Source: Thermoanaerobaculales bacterium (GTDB lineage: Bacteria; Acidobacteriota; Thermoanaerobaculia; Thermoanaerobaculales; Sulfomarinibacteraceae). From it: DNA of 6,678 nt. The notes beneath the pieces are model-generated. The model was not told the origin of the DNA. It did no database searches and saw only the letters and a list, made by a program, of their open reading frames with translations. How positions within the stretch are numbered: position 1 is the first letter of the stretch; each line of letters opens with the position of its first letter. A program made the position numbers and the translations under genes. The DNA lies in the NCBI GenBank assembly GCA_029938595.1, contig JAOZUP010000231.1, forward strand, positions 1 through 6,678, given 5' to 3'. This document shows positions 4,269 to 6,678 of the stretch, one piece after another.

Positions 4269-6678
4269 CTAGAACGGGACGCCGAAGCTGATGAAAAACT
4301 GGCCGCTGGACTCGCCCGGCTCCGCATCGAAATTCCAGCCGTACTCGGCGCGCAGCGGGCCTGCGGGGGTGACGTAGTTGAGGCCGATCCCGGGTCCCCA
4401 ACGGATGTCTCCGAGGCTGACCTTTGATGGCGAGGCCCAGACGTTGCCCGCATCGATGAAGATTGCGGCATAGAGCTGGCCTGCGATCCGCCGCTGATAC
4501 TCGAGATTGAGGAGAATGAGGGCGTTGCCGCCGACGGCGATATCGTTGATGATGGTCTGACCGGGGATGCCGAGCCTGTCGGTATCGAAAGCTCGGTGGG
4601 TGGTGCGCCCGCCGGCGAAGAACCTGTAGGCGAACGGGATCCGGAAGTTTGCCTGCAGGTTGGGGTCCCCACCGATCGGATCAATGACTCCCAGGCGCAG
4701 ACCTGCAGCGCCGAACCCGCGCCAGATCGGACGATAAAGGGTGGCCCCGGTTTGAAACTTGAGGAAGTGGGAGTCGGCTTCGAAAGCGGGAAAGGCGTAC
4801 TGCAGCGAGGCCGACGCGAAGATACCGCGTCTCGGAGCCAACGGGTTGTCGCGGGTGTCCCACTCGATGCTGGGGGTGATCGAGGCGACCTTCGATTCCT
4901 GGAACTCGTCGTCGATTTCGGGCGGGATGTCGGCCGGGAGGTTCTTCGGCTGAATGATCTCGTACTCGTAGCGGAACCACGGTCGAAGGGGCCGTTTGAG
5001 GCGATCGCCGAAGTCGATCCACAGACCACGGCGCAGCAGATCGCGGTCGGCCAGAACCTCGTCCGTTCGATAGACGGCCAGGTAGGCGGGCACGTCGAGA
5101 CCGAAGATGCGCTGTTTGCGCAGGGAGAGCGAGTACCGCTGCTGATTCCTCGACAACGAGACCTCGGCTGAGAAGGCGTAGGCCCTGCCCAGGAGGTTGA
5201 GGTGGGACCAACCGAGGATGAGCCGTGCGGCATCCCTTTCGGAGTAGCCGACGCCGAAGAGGTAGGACTTCTGATCGCCCTCCTCGCAGCGAACGATGAT
5301 GTTGCGCTCGACTCGGTGCTCCTGGCCCGGCATCGGGACGAGCTCCGCGCGGCGGAAGAGCCCAAGCTCGAAAAGGCCCCGTTGGGCCTCGAGCATCCTC
5401 CTGCGGGAGAGCGGCTCACCGGTACGCACTCCGGCTCGGCGCACGACACCTGCCACCAACTCCTCGCGGGTGTGGCGGAGGCCGCTGATGATCACATCCC
5501 CAATCCGTACAAAGGGTCCGGGTTCGACGCGAAAGATCGCCACAGCCTTTCCCGGCTGTGACGTATCCATCTCGGCCTCGACGGTATTTTCCGGATAGCC
5601 GGTATCCGCCAGCGCCTCCTCGAGGCGGCGCACGTCGCGGTCCACCGCCCCCGGGCTCCAGGCGGCGCCCTCCGCGAGTTCGAGCGGTCGTGTCTCGAGC
5701 TCGGCCGCCGCCTCCACCGGCAGACCCTCCACGCGGACCTGGGCCATGATCCAACGTTGGCCCTCCTCGACCGGAAAAAGAACCGTCACTGCGTCCTCGT
5801 TATCGACTGACGCCAGCTCCGGCGGAGCGACGACCGCGAACGGGAATCCTGCGCCATGGAAAAGGTCCTCGACCGCCTTGCGGTCGGACTCCAGGGTCCG
5901 ATTGCTGACGCTCTGTTTGAATCGTCCGCCGATGCCTCCCTTTTTGACCTGAACTGTTGCGGAGAGCCTCTTGTGCGAAACGTGGTCGGCGCCGGGGAAC
6001 TCCACAGCCGCGATCTTGAGCTTGCGACCGGGGTCGACCTTGAGGTCCAGGACCTGCATATCTCCATCAGCACGGAGCGCCGCGCTGACCTCGGCCAATA
6101 GATAGCCGGACTCCTGTAGGCGCTCCTCGACGAGCTCGGCGAGGGCGTCGGTTTGCGCCGGGTGCAGCTCTTCCTCGGCCGGATCGGGGAATGCGTCTTC
6201 GGCGATCTCCCGGCTTTCCGTTGGTGCTTCCAGGTCGAGGCGATACTTCACTCCCGGCTCGACCCGCATGTGAAGCGAGACTTCGGCTCCCTCGGCGCGG
6301 GGGTCGACTTCGAGAACCTCCGCTTCCCAAAAACCCATCCGTCGCAGATTCTGTTCGGTACGATCCCGCAACCGGTTTTCGAGCCTGGTGGTGAGGCGCG
6401 CCCCGATCTTGACCTTGGGTCGTGCTGCCCGGGCGGTCTCTTCGTCGGCCAATCCGTCGAGCACCACCGAGCCCACAACCTGGGGAGGCCCCGCGTCAAC
6501 CACATATTCAACGGCGACCGTGTTGGTCTTGCGGTTGAAATCCAGGTAGGTTTCAACCACCGCATCGGCGTAACCCCGATCGTGGAGCCGGCGTTCCACC
6601 CTCCGCCGGCTCGCCTCGATCCTGGCCACGGTGACCGGGTCACCCGGTTCGAGTTGCAGCCACCTGTGGATCTTGACC
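4269..6678 (-). CDS. Omp85/BamA-family outer-membrane protein, N-terminus outside window
   Basis: This is a POTRA-barrel protein of the Omp85 superfamily, whose members insert proteins into (BamA) or translocate them across (TamA-like) the outer membrane. The frame stays open to the window edge: residues before the GTG at 6629 (KIHRWLQLEPGDPVT) already read as POTRA sequence, so that GTG is internal and the gene is 5'-truncated here. About 802 residues are visible. Numbered from that GTG, a partial POTRA ends near 47, and further POTRA-like units lie near 49-127, 128-202, 203-291, 292-372 and 374-452, each with the GY/GF helix end and a closing PG or EG turn. The beta-barrel covers about 453-786 and ends in GQFFISFGVPF, a terminal-Phe outer-membrane beta-signal. 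The barrel motif usually VRGF/Y reads HRAF (678-681; 4587-4598), keeping the Arg. BamA versus TamA-like cannot be decided without the N-terminus and upstream genes. Confidence 0.92.
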   Translation of the reverse strand, partial: VKIHRWLQLEPGDPVTVARIEASRRRVERRLHDRGYADAVVETYLDFNRKTNTVAVEYVVDAGPPQVVGSVVLDGLADEETARAARPKVKIGARLTTRLENRLRDRTEQNLRRMGFWEAEVLEVDPRAEGAEVSLHMRVEPGVKYRLDLEAPTESREIAEDAFPDPAEEELHPAQTDALAELVEERLQESGYLLAEVSAALRADGDMQVLDLKVDPGRKLKIAAVEFPGADHVSHKRLSATVQVKKGGIGGRFKQSVSNRTLESDRKAVEDLFHGAGFPFAVVAPPELASVDNEDAVTVLFPVEEGQRWIMAQVRVEGLPVEAAAELETRPLELAEGAAWSPGAVDRDVRRLEEALADTGYPENTVEAEMDTSQPGKAVAIFRVEPGPFVRIGDVIISGLRHTREELVAGVVRRAGVRTGEPLSRRRMLEAQRGLFELGLFRRAELVPMPGQEHRVERNIIVRCEEGDQKSYLFGVGYSERDAARLILGWSHLNLLGRAYAFSAEVSLSRNQQRYSLSLRKQRIFGLDVPAYLAVYRTDEVLADRDLLRRGLWIDFGDRLKRPLRPWFRYEYEIIQPKNLPADIPPEIDDEFQESKVASITPSIEWDTRDNPLAPRRGIFASASLQYAFPAFEADSHFLKFQTGATLYRPIWRGFGAAGLRLGVIDPIGGDPNLQANFRIPFAYRFFAGGRTTHRAFDTDRLGIPGQTIINDIAVGGNALILLNLEYQRRIAGQLYAAIFIDAGNVWASPSKVSLGDIRWGPGIGLNYVTPAGPLRAEYGWNFDAEPGESSGQFFISFGVPF

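Noticed and set aside
3621..4427. Plus-strand open frame of 268 codons crossing the gap at 3869-4268
   Set aside because: It runs antisense through the antiporter, across the repeats and into the Omp85 gene. It has no RBS or domain, and translated palindromes make up much of its middle.
4596..5171. Plus-strand open frame of 191 codons inside the Omp85 gene
   Set aside because: It is a shadow of the beta-barrel coding region; the minus-strand frame has the conserved barrel features.
6627..6629. GTG at 6629 as the real start of the Omp85 gene
   Set aside because: The frame continues without a stop to the window edge, and the residues before the GTG complete a POTRA-like pattern, so the true start lies outside.

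Overview
This GC-rich window reads as chromosomal DNA from a diderm (Gram-negative-type) bacterium: it carries an Omp85/BamA-family outer-membrane protein next to a normal housekeeping uvrB. The style of the short intergenic repeats reminds me of uncultured Acidobacteriota-like genomes, but that is an impression from memory and the window cannot prove it.

Layout. Positions 2-34 hold a GATAGC-type hexamer tandem repeat. A small unrecognised single-pass membrane protein (89-718, +) comes next, then uvrB (745-2760, +), which encodes the damage-recognition helicase of nucleotide excision repair. On the opposite strand, converging on uvrB, lies a YrbG-type calcium/sodium:cation antiporter (2921-3868, -). 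A 400-base gap rich in repeats follows. The last gene is a large Omp85/BamA-like protein (4269-6678, -) whose reading frame is still open at the window edge, so its N-terminus is missing.

The genes are ordinary. What stands out is that every gap holds structured repeats, of several unrelated families. Two elements with arms built from the heptamer TTAGGAA and its complement (628-741 and 2767-2912) lie on either side of uvrB. The first has become the C-terminus and stop codon of the upstream gene and ends three bases before the uvrB ATG, leaving no visible Shine-Dalgarno sequence. A third, weaker arm-bracketed element (3927-4079) precedes the antiporter. Three GTAGGGGCGG-type palindromes (4135-4248) lie just downstream of the Omp85 gene.

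The small membrane protein and uvrB are co-directional with a 26-base gap and could be co-transcribed and translationally coupled. The antiporter and the Omp85 gene share a strand, but the repeat-filled gap argues against a tight operon. I found no obvious new enzyme system, defence system, CRISPR array or RNA gene. The best candidates for something undescribed are the repeat elements and their intrusion into the ORF-uvrB junction, followed by the long POTRA array of the Omp85 protein.
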